41,618 nt of DNA, taken from assembly GCA_903917705.1 (NCBI GenBank), contig CAIXBQ010000003.1, forward strand, positions 1-41,618. Direction: 5' to 3'. The notes under the pieces were generated by a model, which made no database searches, was not told where the DNA came from, and saw only the letters and a program-made list of their open reading frames with translations. How positions within the stretch are numbered: position 1 is the stretch's first letter; each line of letters begins with the position of its first letter. Origin of the DNA: an uncultured Verrucomicrobia subdivision 3 bacterium (GTDB lineage: Bacteria > Verrucomicrobiota > Verrucomicrobiia > Limisphaerales > UBA11358). A program made the translations under genes and the position numbers. Below, piece after piece: positions 32,638 through 41,618 of the stretch.

Positions 32638-35600
32638 ATGAAAATAAAATCAATCCTGACCGCCGTAGTCGCCGGCTTCATGGCGTGGAACGCTTCCGCC
32701 AGCGTTTCACTCTATGCCGAGTATCACCTTGGCGAAGCCGGCTCGCTCGGCACCAACAAAAAACCGCAGGACAGCTCCGGCAACGCGAAGAACATTGACA
32801 CCGATATTAGTGGCGCCAACGCCACGGTCGGCACCACCGGCCTTTCGGCGCCCGGCTCCACCGCCTGTCTCGACACCTCGGGCACGGGCAATGAGGGCTG
32901 GTATGCCAACACCGCCATCTACTCCGGTCTGGCCACGGACAACATGGCTTTCGGCATCTATGCCAGCGCGGCGGCCAACACCACGGCCACCCGCGGGGAC
33001 GTTTTCATTCTGGGCGGCGGCACTGGTGCCTACAAGCTGTCGCTGGATGCCAACGGCTGGGAGGCGAGCGCGAACAACGTGGCGTATATCGGGCCTTCCG
33101 GTGGCGTGTCGGGTTCGTTCACTGCGAACACCTGGGTTCATCTCGCCCTGATCCGCTCTGGTGGTGTGACCACTCTCTACATCAACGGCGTCGCCCAGTC
33201 CGGAACCTACGCCACCGCGCCGGTGAACGACAAGCCACAATTCAGCGTCAACCCGGGCGGTTCCACCTACTTTGACGGGCGCCTCGACGAAGCCCGCGTC
33301 GTGACCTTTACGGCCGGCGAAACCACCGCCAACATCCTGGCCGTTTTGCAAAACGGCATTACCACCCCAGGCAATGACAGCGCCTGGACCAGCCTCAGCG
33401 GCGGCAGTTGGACCAACAGCGCCAACTGGAGCGGCGGCACCATCGCCAGCGGCACCAACCATACCGCCAACTTCCGGTCGCTGACCTTGACCGGCAACAC
33501 CACGGTCACGCTGGACGGCGCGCTGACCATTGGCAACCTGCTCTTTGGCGACGTGGGCAATACCTACGGCTGGACGCTCAACACCGGCAGCGCCGGGCCT
33601 CTGACGTTCGCCGGCAGTCCCTCGGTCATCACCGTTAGCAACCAGACCGCCGCCATCAGCGCAACGATTGCGGGCACCGGCAGCCTGACCAAGGACGGCA
33701 CCGGCACGCTCACCCTTTCTGGCGCGGGCAGCAGCGTGGGCAATTTCACCCTGGCTAACGGCGCCACGACGATCACGGGTGGCGGCTTGACCATTTCAGG
33801 GGGCAGTGATGCTACGATTGGAAACACCGCAGCCCAAAACACCACGCTCACCCTCAATGGCGGAAATATGACTTATTCAAGCGCCAGGTTAAGCGTGGGC
33901 ACCGCCGCCAACACCACCACCGTCAATCTCACCAGCGGCACATTGAGTCTGGCGAATGCGGTTTATATTGCCAATACCAGTGGCAGCTCCATTGCCAACA
34001 TCAACATCAACGGCGGCACCTATTCCAACACAAAGAACACCGCGGAAGCCATGGCCGTCGGCACGTCCGGGTCGAGCACCGTCACCCTGTCCTCCGGCAG
34101 CGTCAATCTTTCCGCAGGTGGCATGATCGTCGGCTATACGTCCGGCTCCACCGGTGTATTTAACCAAAGCGGCGGCACTTTCACCCAGGGCGGGTCGGTG
34201 GGCGTTATTATCGGCAACTCGTCGGGTTCAACCGGCACCGTCAATCTCAACGGTGGCACCTTTACGGCCATGGCAATAGCAAAGGGCGGCGGCACCGGCA
34301 ATTTCAACTTCAACGGCGGCACGCTCCAGGCCGGCGCCAGTTCCGCCAGCTTCATGTCGGGCTTGACCTCCGCCCATGTTCTGGCCGGCGGCGCGGTGAT
34401 TGACGATGGCGGCAATGCCATCACGATTGGCCAGGCCTTGTTGGCCGGCGCTCCCGGCGGCGGATTGACCAAGCTCGGCAGCGGCACGCTGACCCTCGGC
34501 GGCGCCAGCACTTACACCGGCAGCACCGTGGTGAGCAATGGCACGCTGGCCCTCACTGGTTCGCTGGCCTCGACGAACATCATGGTTCCAGCCGCCACCA
34601 CCCTTGACGTGTCCGGTGTTGGCGCCGGTTACCATCTGACCACGGGTGAAACTCTTCAAGGCCTCGGCACGGTGGTCGGCCCGGTGACGGTGGATTCCGG
34701 CGCAACATTGACCGTGGCCGGCACAACGGGCACGACGGTCGGCTCTTTGACCAGCAGCGGCAATCTCACCTTGAACGGCAACACGGTGTTGCGCCTCAGC
34801 AAGACCGGCGGCACGCCGACCAGCGACACGGTGGCCGGCTTTGCCACCTTGACCTATGGCGGCACGCTCACGGTGTCCAACATCACCACCGATGCCAACA
34901 CGCTCGCGGTGGGCGATACCTTCACCCTGTTCCCCCAGGGATCGGGCACTTATGCCAACAGTTTTGCCGCGTTCAACCTGCCCGCCTTGCCGGGTGGATT
35001 TAGCTGGGACACCTCCTTGTTGTCTTCCAGCGGACAGATCACGGTGGCCTCCACCCCGGTCACGGCTGTGCCGGTCTTCAATCCGGTGGCGGGCGGCTAC
35101 CTCGGCGCGCAGACGGTGACCATCAGTTGCGCGACGCCGGCGGTGACCATTTATTACACCACTGATGGCACCACGCCGAACAACACGTCTCCGTCAGGAG
35201 CGAGCGGGCTGACGGTCAGCGTGCCAAACAACGCGACCCTGACGATTCACGCCTACGCCCATACCAACGGCTGGGTGGACAGCCCGGTCAACAGCGCGAC
35301 CTACGCCACGGCATCGCAGGGCACCTGGTCAAATCTGGCGGGTGGTTCGTGGGCCGGTGCGGGCAACTGGATGAACGGGATCATTGCCAGCGGCAGCGGC
35401 ATCACGGCGGACTTTAGCACCCTGACCATGACGGCCAACACCACGGTGACGCTGGGCGCCCCGGAGACCATCGGCAGAATGTTGTTTGCCGATCAGGGCG
35501 GCACTTACAATTGGACGCTTAGCGGCAGCGGACCTTTGACGCTGGACGCAGGCGCCAGCCAGCCGGTCATTTCGGTCGCCAATACCAACACCACCATCGC

Positions 35601-38600
35601 GACGGTGCTGGCGGGCACGAACGGTCTGATCAAGAATGGCGTCGGAACGCTCACTCTCACCACCGCCAACTCCTACACCGGTTCAACCGTTATCAGCAAT
35701 GGCACGTTGCAGGTGGGCAATGGCGGAACGACCGGCGCGCTCGGTGCGGGGGACATCGTGGATCAAGGCACCCTGGCGTATAGCTACAACAGTTCCACCA
35801 CGCTCTCTTTGCCCTCGGGCAGCGCCCTCACAGGCAGCGGCTCGCTCACGGCCACGGCGGGAGTAATCCAGTTCAATGGCAACCTCGGACTTGGCGGCAG
35901 CCAGACTATCGCCCAAAACGGCGGCGTTACCGCGTCCTTGTATAAGGGGCTGGAACTGGTGGCGACGAATACCACGCTGACCGCCTCCGCCCTCACGCTG
36001 ACCGGCGATGTGGGCAAGCGCAGTGCCGATGGTGGCAGCCTGACGCTGGACACCAGCGCGGCCAATGGCGCGATTGATTTGAACATTTCATTGGGGCGAT
36101 CCAATGTCTGGTATCTTCCGGCCAGCTTCACCGCCAATGCCGGCAGTGGAACGATCAATGTGACGGGAACCGGTCCCGCCAGCAGCGGCTGGCGCAACAC
36201 GCCGGTGACCCTTGCCGGCGCGGTCAACCTCACTGCCGATGTGAGCTGCGCTTCCAATGTGACGATTAACGCCACCGCCCCCGGCAGTGTGTCGGGCGTT
36301 CTGTCCGGTGGCATGTCGCTCACCAAGACCGGCAACAGCACGTTGACGCTCACCGCCGCCAACACCTACACCGGCAACACGATGATCAGCGCGGGCACCC
36401 TGGAATTGGATGGTTCCCTTGCCAGCGCAGCTATCGCCATCAACGGCGGCACTCTGGACGGCACCGGCTATATCGCGGGCGCGGTCACGGTCCAATCGGG
36501 CGGCACCCTGGCTGCCGGCACTGCCGCCAGCATGGGCACTCTGACCATCAGCGGCACGCTCGGCTTCGGCGCGGGCAGCACCAACGCGATGCGCATTGAC
36601 AAGCAGGCCGGCCCGGCTTTGACCAGCGATCTGCTCGCGGGCATGGCTGGCGCCACTTATGGCGGGACGCTCAAGGTGACCGCCACCGGCGATACCCTCG
36701 CGGCGGGTGACACCTTCTACCTCTTCAGCGGGAGTGGCTACTCCGGCACCTTTGCCCACCTGAACCTGCCGGTCTTGCCCGCCGGCTTGAGCTGGGACGT
36801 GTCCGGCCTGCTCTCCAGCGGCAGCATCACCGTGAGCGCCAACGCCGCTACCCCGGTGTTTAATCCCCCAGGGGGCAATTACATCTTTGCCGGGCCTATG
36901 CCGGTGACGATCACCTCTGAAACCGGCGCGACCATTCACTACACCACCGATGGCAGCGACCCGACCACCTCCGGCACGGTGCTGTCGGGCGCCAGCCCCG
37001 TCACCGTCACGTTGCCGGCCAACACCGCGAGCCTCACCATCACGGCTTACGCCGTGAAATCCGGCGAAGGCAACAGCGCCAATGTCAGCGCGACTTACAC
37101 GACCATTGACCGGCCCACCTGGATCAATCCCAACAGCGACAGTTGGTCCGGCACCTACAACTGGTCGAATAACTTCGTCGCCAACGGCATTGGCATGACG
37201 GCGGATTTCACCACGCTGACGTTGACCGCCGATACCACCGTGACGCTCGACACGCCGGCCACCGTCGGCCACCTCGTGTTCGGCGACCAAGGCAACGCCT
37301 TCAACTGGATTCTGGCAGACGGCGGTGCGGGCGCGCTGACGTTGGACAACGGCACGAACCTGCCGGTCATCACGGTCGTGAACACCAATACCACCATCGC
37401 CGCAGTTTTGGCGGGCACCAGCGGCTTGGTCAAGGACGGCGCGGGACACCTGACCCTCAACGGAGCCAGCACCGTTTCTGGCGCGACCGTGGCCAAGACG
37501 GGCATTCTCGAAGTCTTGAGCCGGTCCGGCGATCAGCCTTATGTCGTCACCAACGGGGGGACGCTTGAGATCGGTTACACCACCGCCGGCGGCTATGCCA
37601 ATACCGGGATGAAAATCTATGGCGACGGCGCGGCGGCCACCACCGGCTTCTATCTGGCGGGCGGCCAGAGTTACAACTGCAACGGACAGATCCAGTTGCT
37701 CGGCGCACCCACCACCATCCGGCAATACGGCACCGGCCTGGCCGGGATCGGCATGTTCGACATCAACGGCAATGGTCTCTGGTGCAGCGCCGCCGCTTCC
37801 GGCTCGGCCATTGACGCCAACGTCCAGATGATCAGCCGCGGCTACGGCATGAGCGCGACGATTGACGCCGGTGCCAATACCGCCACCGGCGACCTGGTCA
37901 TCAACGGCCCGCTCAACGCGGGAGCGCTGGGCTTCTACAAGCGCGGCGGCGGCTCGGTGCGCCTGAACGGAGCCGCTTCGGCAGGCAATGTGGCGGTGCA
38001 AGTCAAGGCGGGGTCCGTGATCTGCGGCACCACCGACTGCCTCGGCACAACCGCGACTGTGCCGGTTTCTGCGGGCGCCACGCTGGATCTCAACGGCTTC
38101 AGCCAGACGGTGTCCAGTGTGTCGCTGGGCGGTGCCTTGAAGATGAACCTCAACCAGGGCGGCACGCCCAATTGCGACGTGCTGACCGTCACCGACGGCA
38201 ATCCGCTAACCTTGGCCGGTACGCTGACGGTGACGAATGGTGGCGGCACGCTGGCGGGGGGCGACACGTTCACGCTGTTCAGCGCATCCGGTGGTATCAC
38301 CGGCGACTTCACCGCCACCAACCTGCCGGCGCTGGGGGCCGGCTTGGCTTGGAACTGGACTCCGGCCAGCGGCGTGTTGAGTGTTATTGCCACCGGCCCC
38401 AGCGGCCCCGCCTCCATCGCCAGCAGTGTCAGCGGCGGCACCTTGAACCTCACCTGGCCGGCCGGCCAAGGCTGGCGGCTGGTGAGCCAGACCAACAGTT
38501 TGTCCACCGGTCTGGGCAGCACTTGGGGCACCGTGCCGGGCGTCAGCGATGGCAGTGCCGCCATCACCATTGACCCGGCCAAGCCCACGGTGTTTTACAA

Positions 38601-38616
38601 ACTGGTCTTTCCGTGA
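32638..38616 (+). CDS. Giant secreted beta-helix protein (LamG, AT-type repeats)
   Basis: A 1,992-residue exported protein. The signal peptide is MKIKSILTAVVAGFMAWNASA. A LamG/concanavalin-like domain follows (about 25-240; SLYAEYHLGEAGSLG..., WVHLALIRSGGVTTLYINGVAQ). Three large modules start at about residues 248, 894 and 1492, each opening with a W..L..GSW...NW block and carrying autotransporter-associated beta-strand repeats (GTNGLIKNGVGTLTLTTAN) and a closing GDTFTLF...LPALPGGFSWD motif. Between modules are two chitobiase C-terminal-like domains (about 812-890 and 1407-1490, with IYYTTDGTTP and IHYTTDGSDP). The C-terminus (about 1925-1992) is a small beta domain with TWPAGQGWRL...PTVFYKLVFP, frequent on secreted Verrucomicrobial proteins. 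There is no transmembrane autotransporter barrel. Its role is likely adhesion or substrate binding at the cell surface. The leader has no clear Shine-Dalgarno. Confidence 0.9.
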   Translation: MKIKSILTAVVAGFMAWNASASVSLYAEYHLGEAGSLGTNKKPQDSSGNAKNIDTDISGANATVGTTGLSAPGSTACLDTSGTGNEGWYANTAIYSGLATDNMAFGIYASAAANTTATRGDVFILGGGTGAYKLSLDANGWEASANNVAYIGPSGGVSGSFTANTWVHLALIRSGGVTTLYINGVAQSGTYATAPVNDKPQFSVNPGGSTYFDGRLDEARVVTFTAGETTANILAVLQNGITTPGNDSAWTSLSGGSWTNSANWSGGTIASGTNHTANFRSLTLTGNTTVTLDGALTIGNLLFGDVGNTYGWTLNTGSAGPLTFAGSPSVITVSNQTAAISATIAGTGSLTKDGTGTLTLSGAGSSVGNFTLANGATTITGGGLTISGGSDATIGNTAAQNTTLTLNGGNMTYSSARLSVGTAANTTTVNLTSGTLSLANAVYIANTSGSSIANININGGTYSNTKNTAEAMAVGTSGSSTVTLSSGSVNLSAGGMIVGYTSGSTGVFNQSGGTFTQGGSVGVIIGNSSGSTGTVNLNGGTFTAMAIAKGGGTGNFNFNGGTLQAGASSASFMSGLTSAHVLAGGAVIDDGGNAITIGQALLAGAPGGGLTKLGSGTLTLGGASTYTGSTVVSNGTLALTGSLASTNIMVPAATTLDVSGVGAGYHLTTGETLQGLGTVVGPVTVDSGATLTVAGTTGTTVGSLTSSGNLTLNGNTVLRLSKTGGTPTSDTVAGFATLTYGGTLTVSNITTDANTLAVGDTFTLFPQGSGTYANSFAAFNLPALPGGFSWDTSLLSSSGQITVASTPVTAVPVFNPVAGGYLGAQTVTISCATPAVTIYYTTDGTTPNNTSPSGASGLTVSVPNNATLTIHAYAHTNGWVDSPVNSATYATASQGTWSNLAGGSWAGAGNWMNGIIASGSGITADFSTLTMTANTTVTLGAPETIGRMLFADQGGTYNWTLSGSGPLTLDAGASQPVISVANTNTTIATVLAGTNGLIKNGVGTLTLTTANSYTGSTVISNGTLQVGNGGTTGALGAGDIVDQGTLAYSYNSSTTLSLPSGSALTGSGSLTATAGVIQFNGNLGLGGSQTIAQNGGVTASLYKGLELVATNTTLTASALTLTGDVGKRSADGGSLTLDTSAANGAIDLNISLGRSNVWYLPASFTANAGSGTINVTGTGPASSGWRNTPVTLAGAVNLTADVSCASNVTINATAPGSVSGVLSGGMSLTKTGNSTLTLTAANTYTGNTMISAGTLELDGSLASAAIAINGGTLDGTGYIAGAVTVQSGGTLAAGTAASMGTLTISGTLGFGAGSTNAMRIDKQAGPALTSDLLAGMAGATYGGTLKVTATGDTLAAGDTFYLFSGSGYSGTFAHLNLPVLPAGLSWDVSGLLSSGSITVSANAATPVFNPPGGNYIFAGPMPVTITSETGATIHYTTDGSDPTTSGTVLSGASPVTVTLPANTASLTITAYAVKSGEGNSANVSATYTTIDRPTWINPNSDSWSGTYNWSNNFVANGIGMTADFTTLTLTADTTVTLDTPATVGHLVFGDQGNAFNWILADGGAGALTLDNGTNLPVITVVNTNTTIAAVLAGTSGLVKDGAGHLTLNGASTVSGATVAKTGILEVLSRSGDQPYVVTNGGTLEIGYTTAGGYANTGMKIYGDGAAATTGFYLAGGQSYNCNGQIQLLGAPTTIRQYGTGLAGIGMFDINGNGLWCSAAASGSAIDANVQMISRGYGMSATIDAGANTATGDLVINGPLNAGALGFYKRGGGSVRLNGAASAGNVAVQVKAGSVICGTTDCLGTTATVPVSAGATLDLNGFSQTVSSVSLGGALKMNLNQGGTPNCDVLTVTDGNPLTLAGTLTVTNGGGTLAGGDTFTLFSASGGITGDFTATNLPALGAGLAWNWTPASGVLSVIATGPSGPASIASSVSGGTLNLTWPAGQGWRLVSQTNSLSTGLGSTWGTVPGVSDGSAAITIDPAKPTVFYKLVFP

Positions 38617-38634
38617 TCAGATTATGATAGTCAT

Positions 38635-38668
38635 GGCCGGGAAAGCGCCTGCTTTCCCGGCCTTTCGG
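38635..38668 (+). terminator. Strong rho-independent terminator
   Basis: GGCCGGGAAAGC (38635-38646) and GCTTTCCCGGCC (38651-38662) form a perfect 12-bp stem with a four-base loop, followed by TTTCGGTTT. It lies 18 bases after the stop of the giant gene and 17 bases before the fucosidase gene, so fucosidase transcription must rely on read-through or on a promoter overlapping this hairpin. Confidence 0.85.
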
Positions 38669-38685
38669 TTTAACCTGTCCGTTTT

Positions 38686-41229
38686 ATGATTAAAAAGACC
38701 CGTTGGATCATTGTTTGGTTGAGCCTCGCGGCTTGGAATGTCAACGCCACGGTGGTCGTCCAGGCGTGGTATCACCTGGGAGAGACCGGCAGTCTGGGCG
38801 CGAACAATCTCCCGCAGGACACATCCGGCAATGGATTTAATTTCTCCGGCGCCATGCCGGCAACTACCTACCCGAGCACGAATACACCCACTGGGCTGCT
38901 GGGTGGCTCCGGCTTCTTCAGCTCCAGCTCGCTACGCTTCGGGAGCAACGGCGTCTGCGGTTTCTGGGGGGCCGGCTATACCACCTCGGCGGACAATTTC
39001 GGCATCGAGGCCTGGGTCAAGCCCTTTGCCGGCGTCGGGAACGGCTGGATTCTGGCCACGGGTGGCGGCAACGGCAACCTGGTGCTGCAAGTCAACAGCG
39101 GCAAGTATGCGGCGTCGCTCAATAATGTCACTTATGTCAATAGCGGCGCGGTGGCTGTCAACACCAACCAATGGACTCACCTGGCGCTGGTCGTGACCAA
39201 CGGCGCGGCGCGGATTTATGTCAATGGCGTGGTGCAAACCGGCTCCGCCACCGGCGTCACGGCGGGCAGCACCACGCATTTGGGCGTGACCAGCGGCGGT
39301 GCCACCGGATTCATTGGCCTGATTGATGAGGCGCGGATTTTCACTTTCGCCGCCGGGCAGTTCAGCACGAATGACCTGCTGCTGGTCACGGGCCCCGTTC
39401 CGACCAATCTGCCGCCGTTCCTCCTGACGCAACCCCAGGACCAGATGATGAGTGCGGGGGATTCGGCCGTGTTTGACGCCCCGGCGGGTGGTTCCGCGCC
39501 GCTGACCTGGCAATGGTATTCCGGCTCCACGCTCCTTTCAGTGTCCACCAACTCCGCGTTCACGTTGAACAACGTGACCACCAACCAGGCGGGGGGCTAC
39601 TTTGCGGTAGTCACCAATTCCTGGGGCAGCGTCACCAGCCAGGTGGCTCAACTGGCCGTCAATAGCTACCTCACAATGACGCCGGCCACCACGCCTAATC
39701 CCGGCCAACAGGCAATGATCGGGCGCAAATACGGCATGTTCTGCCACTTCGGCATCAACACCTTCCTCAATTTGGAATGGTCCGACGGAACCTATTCGCC
39801 CACGAACTACGCGCCCGCCAGCGTGGACCCTGACCAGTGGGTCCATACGGCTTACCTGGCCGGCATGAGGTATCTCCTGTGCATCACCAAGCACCACGAC
39901 GGCTTCTGCATGTGGCCCAGCGCCTACACCACTTACAGCGTCCAGTATTCCGGCAACACCAACGACATCGTCCGCCTGCTGGCCAGCGCCTGCGCCAAAT
40001 ACGGCGTCAAGCTGGCCTTGTATTATTCGCTCTGGGACCGGCACGAGCCAAGTTACAACGCCAATTTCGATCCCGGCTATATCGCCTACATGACCAACCA
40101 GCTCACGGAATTGATGAGCAACTACGGCCCCATCTGCGAACTGTGGCTCGACGGCAGTTGGGACAAGCCTAACACCGCCTGGCGGCTCCCGGTGATTTAC
40201 GACGTGGTGAAGCGGCTTCAACCCGATTGCCAGATGTCCGTCAACTGGACCATCGGCGCGCCCGGCAATGTGGACAGTTCGGTGGCTCCGGCCAATCAGC
40301 AGAACGGCTATCCCATCCGCTATTTCCCGAGCGATTTCCGTCTGGGCGATCCTGACCTGCCCGCGTTTCCCGACCCCAAGCTATTCACCAAAGCCACCGC
40401 GCCCTCGAACACCTACTACCTCCCGTTTGAGTCCACCATCACCCTCTCGGCCAACAACAACTGGTTCTATCATACCGGAGACACTAACACCAAGTCGCTC
40501 GGCACCCTGGAAACCTGGTGGAACCAGGCCACGGCCCAAAGCAACCTGTTGGTGCTGAACGCCGCGCCCACTCGCGAGGGAGTCCTCCAGCTCTCCAACT
40601 CCAACACGCTCATGCAATTGGCCTACCGCCTCGGTCTGGCTCCCGGCCAGGCTTTCCCGCTCAACCTCGCGGAAGGCCAGCCGGTCGCAGCCAGTTCCGT
40701 CTGGCAAAATGACCCCGCCAACAACGGCCCCGCCCTGGCCGTGGATGCCGACCCTAATTCCCGCTGGGCTTCCGGCCCCGCCGGCACGACGAATGGCTGG
40801 CTGGAAATTGATTTTACCAATGCCACTACGTTCTCGCGCATAATCATAAACGAGTATCTTTCCCGCGTGCAGTCCTTCAATCTCGCGTTTTGGACCGGAA
40901 CGGCCTGGCAGACCATCACCAACGGCACCACCATCGGCGAATCGGCGCGGTTTGACTTTCCACCCGTGACCGGCTCCAAACTGCGCTTGAACATCCTCCG
41001 GTCCACCGACGCAACCTCCATCTACATGTTCAAGGTGCAGGCTTCAGCGACCGGTGTTCCGGTTTTGCACGGCAGCCTGTCTGGCGCCCAATTCGTGCTC
41101 ACCTGGCCCTTCGGCGCGCTTCAATCGGCGACGAATGTGACCGGCCTGTTCACGGACGTCTCCAATGCCAGTTCACCTTGGACCAGTGCGCCCGCGGGCG
41201 ACACCCGGTTCTTCCGCTTGCGATACTGA
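38686..41229 (+). CDS. Secreted alpha-L-fucosidase (GH29) with accessory domains
   Basis: An 847-residue exported enzyme predicted to remove alpha-linked fucose. Order: signal peptide (IIVWLSLAAWNVNA), LamG domain (about 25-235), Ig-like domain (about 243-335, PPFLLTQPQDQMMSAGD...), GH29 catalytic barrel (about 340-655), CBM32/F5-8C-type discoidin domain (about 660-785) and a C-terminal beta domain (about 790-847, FVLTWPFGALQSATN...FFRLRY). GH29 signatures are KYGMFCHFGINTF, ITKHHDGFCMWPS, YYSLWDRH and WLDGSWDK, whose Asp (about residue 489) is the expected nucleophile. The N-terminal signal-LamG region closely resembles that of the preceding giant protein (WYHLGETGSLGANN versus EYHLGEAGSLGTNK), showing shared origin. 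Target polymers are likely fucose-containing algal or host glycans, by inference. Confidence 0.92.
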   Translation: MIKKTRWIIVWLSLAAWNVNATVVVQAWYHLGETGSLGANNLPQDTSGNGFNFSGAMPATTYPSTNTPTGLLGGSGFFSSSSLRFGSNGVCGFWGAGYTTSADNFGIEAWVKPFAGVGNGWILATGGGNGNLVLQVNSGKYAASLNNVTYVNSGAVAVNTNQWTHLALVVTNGAARIYVNGVVQTGSATGVTAGSTTHLGVTSGGATGFIGLIDEARIFTFAAGQFSTNDLLLVTGPVPTNLPPFLLTQPQDQMMSAGDSAVFDAPAGGSAPLTWQWYSGSTLLSVSTNSAFTLNNVTTNQAGGYFAVVTNSWGSVTSQVAQLAVNSYLTMTPATTPNPGQQAMIGRKYGMFCHFGINTFLNLEWSDGTYSPTNYAPASVDPDQWVHTAYLAGMRYLLCITKHHDGFCMWPSAYTTYSVQYSGNTNDIVRLLASACAKYGVKLALYYSLWDRHEPSYNANFDPGYIAYMTNQLTELMSNYGPICELWLDGSWDKPNTAWRLPVIYDVVKRLQPDCQMSVNWTIGAPGNVDSSVAPANQQNGYPIRYFPSDFRLGDPDLPAFPDPKLFTKATAPSNTYYLPFESTITLSANNNWFYHTGDTNTKSLGTLETWWNQATAQSNLLVLNAAPTREGVLQLSNSNTLMQLAYRLGLAPGQAFPLNLAEGQPVAASSVWQNDPANNGPALAVDADPNSRWASGPAGTTNGWLEIDFTNATTFSRIIINEYLSRVQSFNLAFWTGTAWQTITNGTTIGESARFDFPPVTGSKLRLNILRSTDATSIYMFKVQASATGVPVLHGSLSGAQFVLTWPFGALQSATNVTGLFTDVSNASSPWTSAPAGDTRFFRLRY

Positions 41230-41301
41230 TGATTGCCAGCCGCCAAACCCACTATTCGACGACATGCACGATTGGCTTAAAAGAAAAAACCACCGTTCAG
41301 A

Positions 41302-41502
41302 ATGATTGAACCGACCCATGACTTGGTGCCCGCCGCCACGACGGAACGATTGGCCTACAACCTGACCCAGCGTGAGTCACAGGTGCTTGGCCTGCTGGTG
41401 AAAGGGTGCAGCAGCCAGCAGATTGCGGACGGCCTTGGCTTGAGGTTTTATACGGTGACCACGCATTTGAAACATATCGAGACCTCTGCAAAACTCTTTT
41501 GA
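41302..41502 (+). pseudogene. LuxR-type helix-turn-helix gene, apparently truncated
   Basis: The 66-codon frame encodes a LuxR/GerE DNA-binding domain (LTQRESQVLGLLVKGCSSQQIADGLGLRFYTVTTHLKHIETSAKLF). In NarL-type proteins the last helix continues after KL with about a dozen more residues (for example KSRVEA). Here a TGA (41500-41502) falls at that position, and the same frame then reads TDELMMRQRT, which fits the missing helix. I read this as a nonsense mutation (possibly CGA to TGA), or less likely a naturally short protein. It has no receiver or sensor domain. It lies 72 bases after the fucosidase. Confidence 0.55.
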
Positions 41503-41514
41503 ACGGATGAATTG

Positions 41515-41618
41515 ATGATGCGTCAGAGAACCATGCAAACGACGACCAACGCACAAATGGGATTGCTGGACAGCCTGATGATTGCCACGCCGACGAATGA
41601 GTTTCTGGAGCGGTTGGA
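41515..41618 (+). CDS. Open frame running off the right edge (partial)
   Basis: Starting at ATG 41515 (a second ATG follows immediately), the frame continues without a stop to the window edge and encodes MMRQRTMQTTTNAQMGLLDSL... It is in the same frame as the LuxR-like gene, 12 bases after its stop, so it is either the downstream part of that broken gene or a separate gene. No family can be assigned from 34 codons. Confidence 0.4.
   Translation, partial: MMRQRTMQTTTNAQMGLLDSLMIATPTNEFLERL

Noticed and set aside
36088-38001. 637-codon minus-strand frame inside the giant beta-helix gene
   Set aside because: Low-complexity shadow of a repeat-rich gene, with no recognisable domain.
1-41618. tRNA or rRNA genes
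   Set aside because: No cloverleaf with a TTCGANNC-type arm and no rRNA core sequence was noticed while reading both strands, although a covariance search was not possible.

Overview
The window looks like a chromosomal piece of a high-GC member of the Verrucomicrobiota, probably near the Pedosphaera/Limisphaera group. This is an inference from gene content: a pseudopilin with an H-X9-DG motif, a fused SecD-SecF with YajC, a XylR-type regulator with a sugar-binding domain plus an AraC helix-turn-helix, a giant secreted protein of autotransporter-associated beta-strand repeats, and a multi-domain GH29 fucosidase. Shine-Dalgarno sequences are weak in front of most genes.

Layout. 1-2569: end of an unidentified gene, then a three-gene cluster (pseudopilin, small anchored protein, TPR-like anchored protein). 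2570-3317: a 14-unit 21-bp repeat array, a short gene remnant, and a REPIN-like palindromic element whose first bases supply the remnant's stop codon. 3399-7433: TlpA-like thioredoxin, a second palindromic element, aspartate aminotransferase with terminator, and a 582-aa protein of unknown function. 7437-12801: a cysteine-cluster protein, then a Pls/PosA-type single-module peptide synthetase translationally coupled to a phosphopantetheinyl transferase. 12755-24589 (minus strand): housekeeping genes hrpB, tsaD, a ctpA-like protease, ispD, recJ, terC, secDF, yajC, interrupted at 18562-18959 by a non-coding stretch with a third 21-bp array and several palindromes. 24746-29598: a 1,496-aa hybrid histidine kinase and a convergent zinc-ribbon protein. 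29599-30834: a second, 11-unit 21-bp array, an AT-rich promoter region and a small helical/Fn3-like protein. 31140-41618: a carbohydrate-responsive regulator, divergent from a 1,992-aa beta-helix protein and an alpha-L-fucosidase, followed by a LuxR-type helix-turn-helix gene that appears broken by an in-frame stop.

How genes may work together. The synthetase and its phosphopantetheinyl transferase form a self-contained candidate pathway for a poly-amino-acid or isopeptide product. The regulator, beta-helix protein and fucosidase look like a polysaccharide-sensing and -degrading locus. YajC-SecDF drives protein export, which fits the many secreted proteins.

The most unusual feature is three unrelated-in-sequence but equally phased 21-bp arrays. 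Units keep exact register, without insertions or deletions, over 6, 11 and 14 copies. Two of the three sit just upstream of short genes with similar predicted layout. I do not recognise this as a named element.
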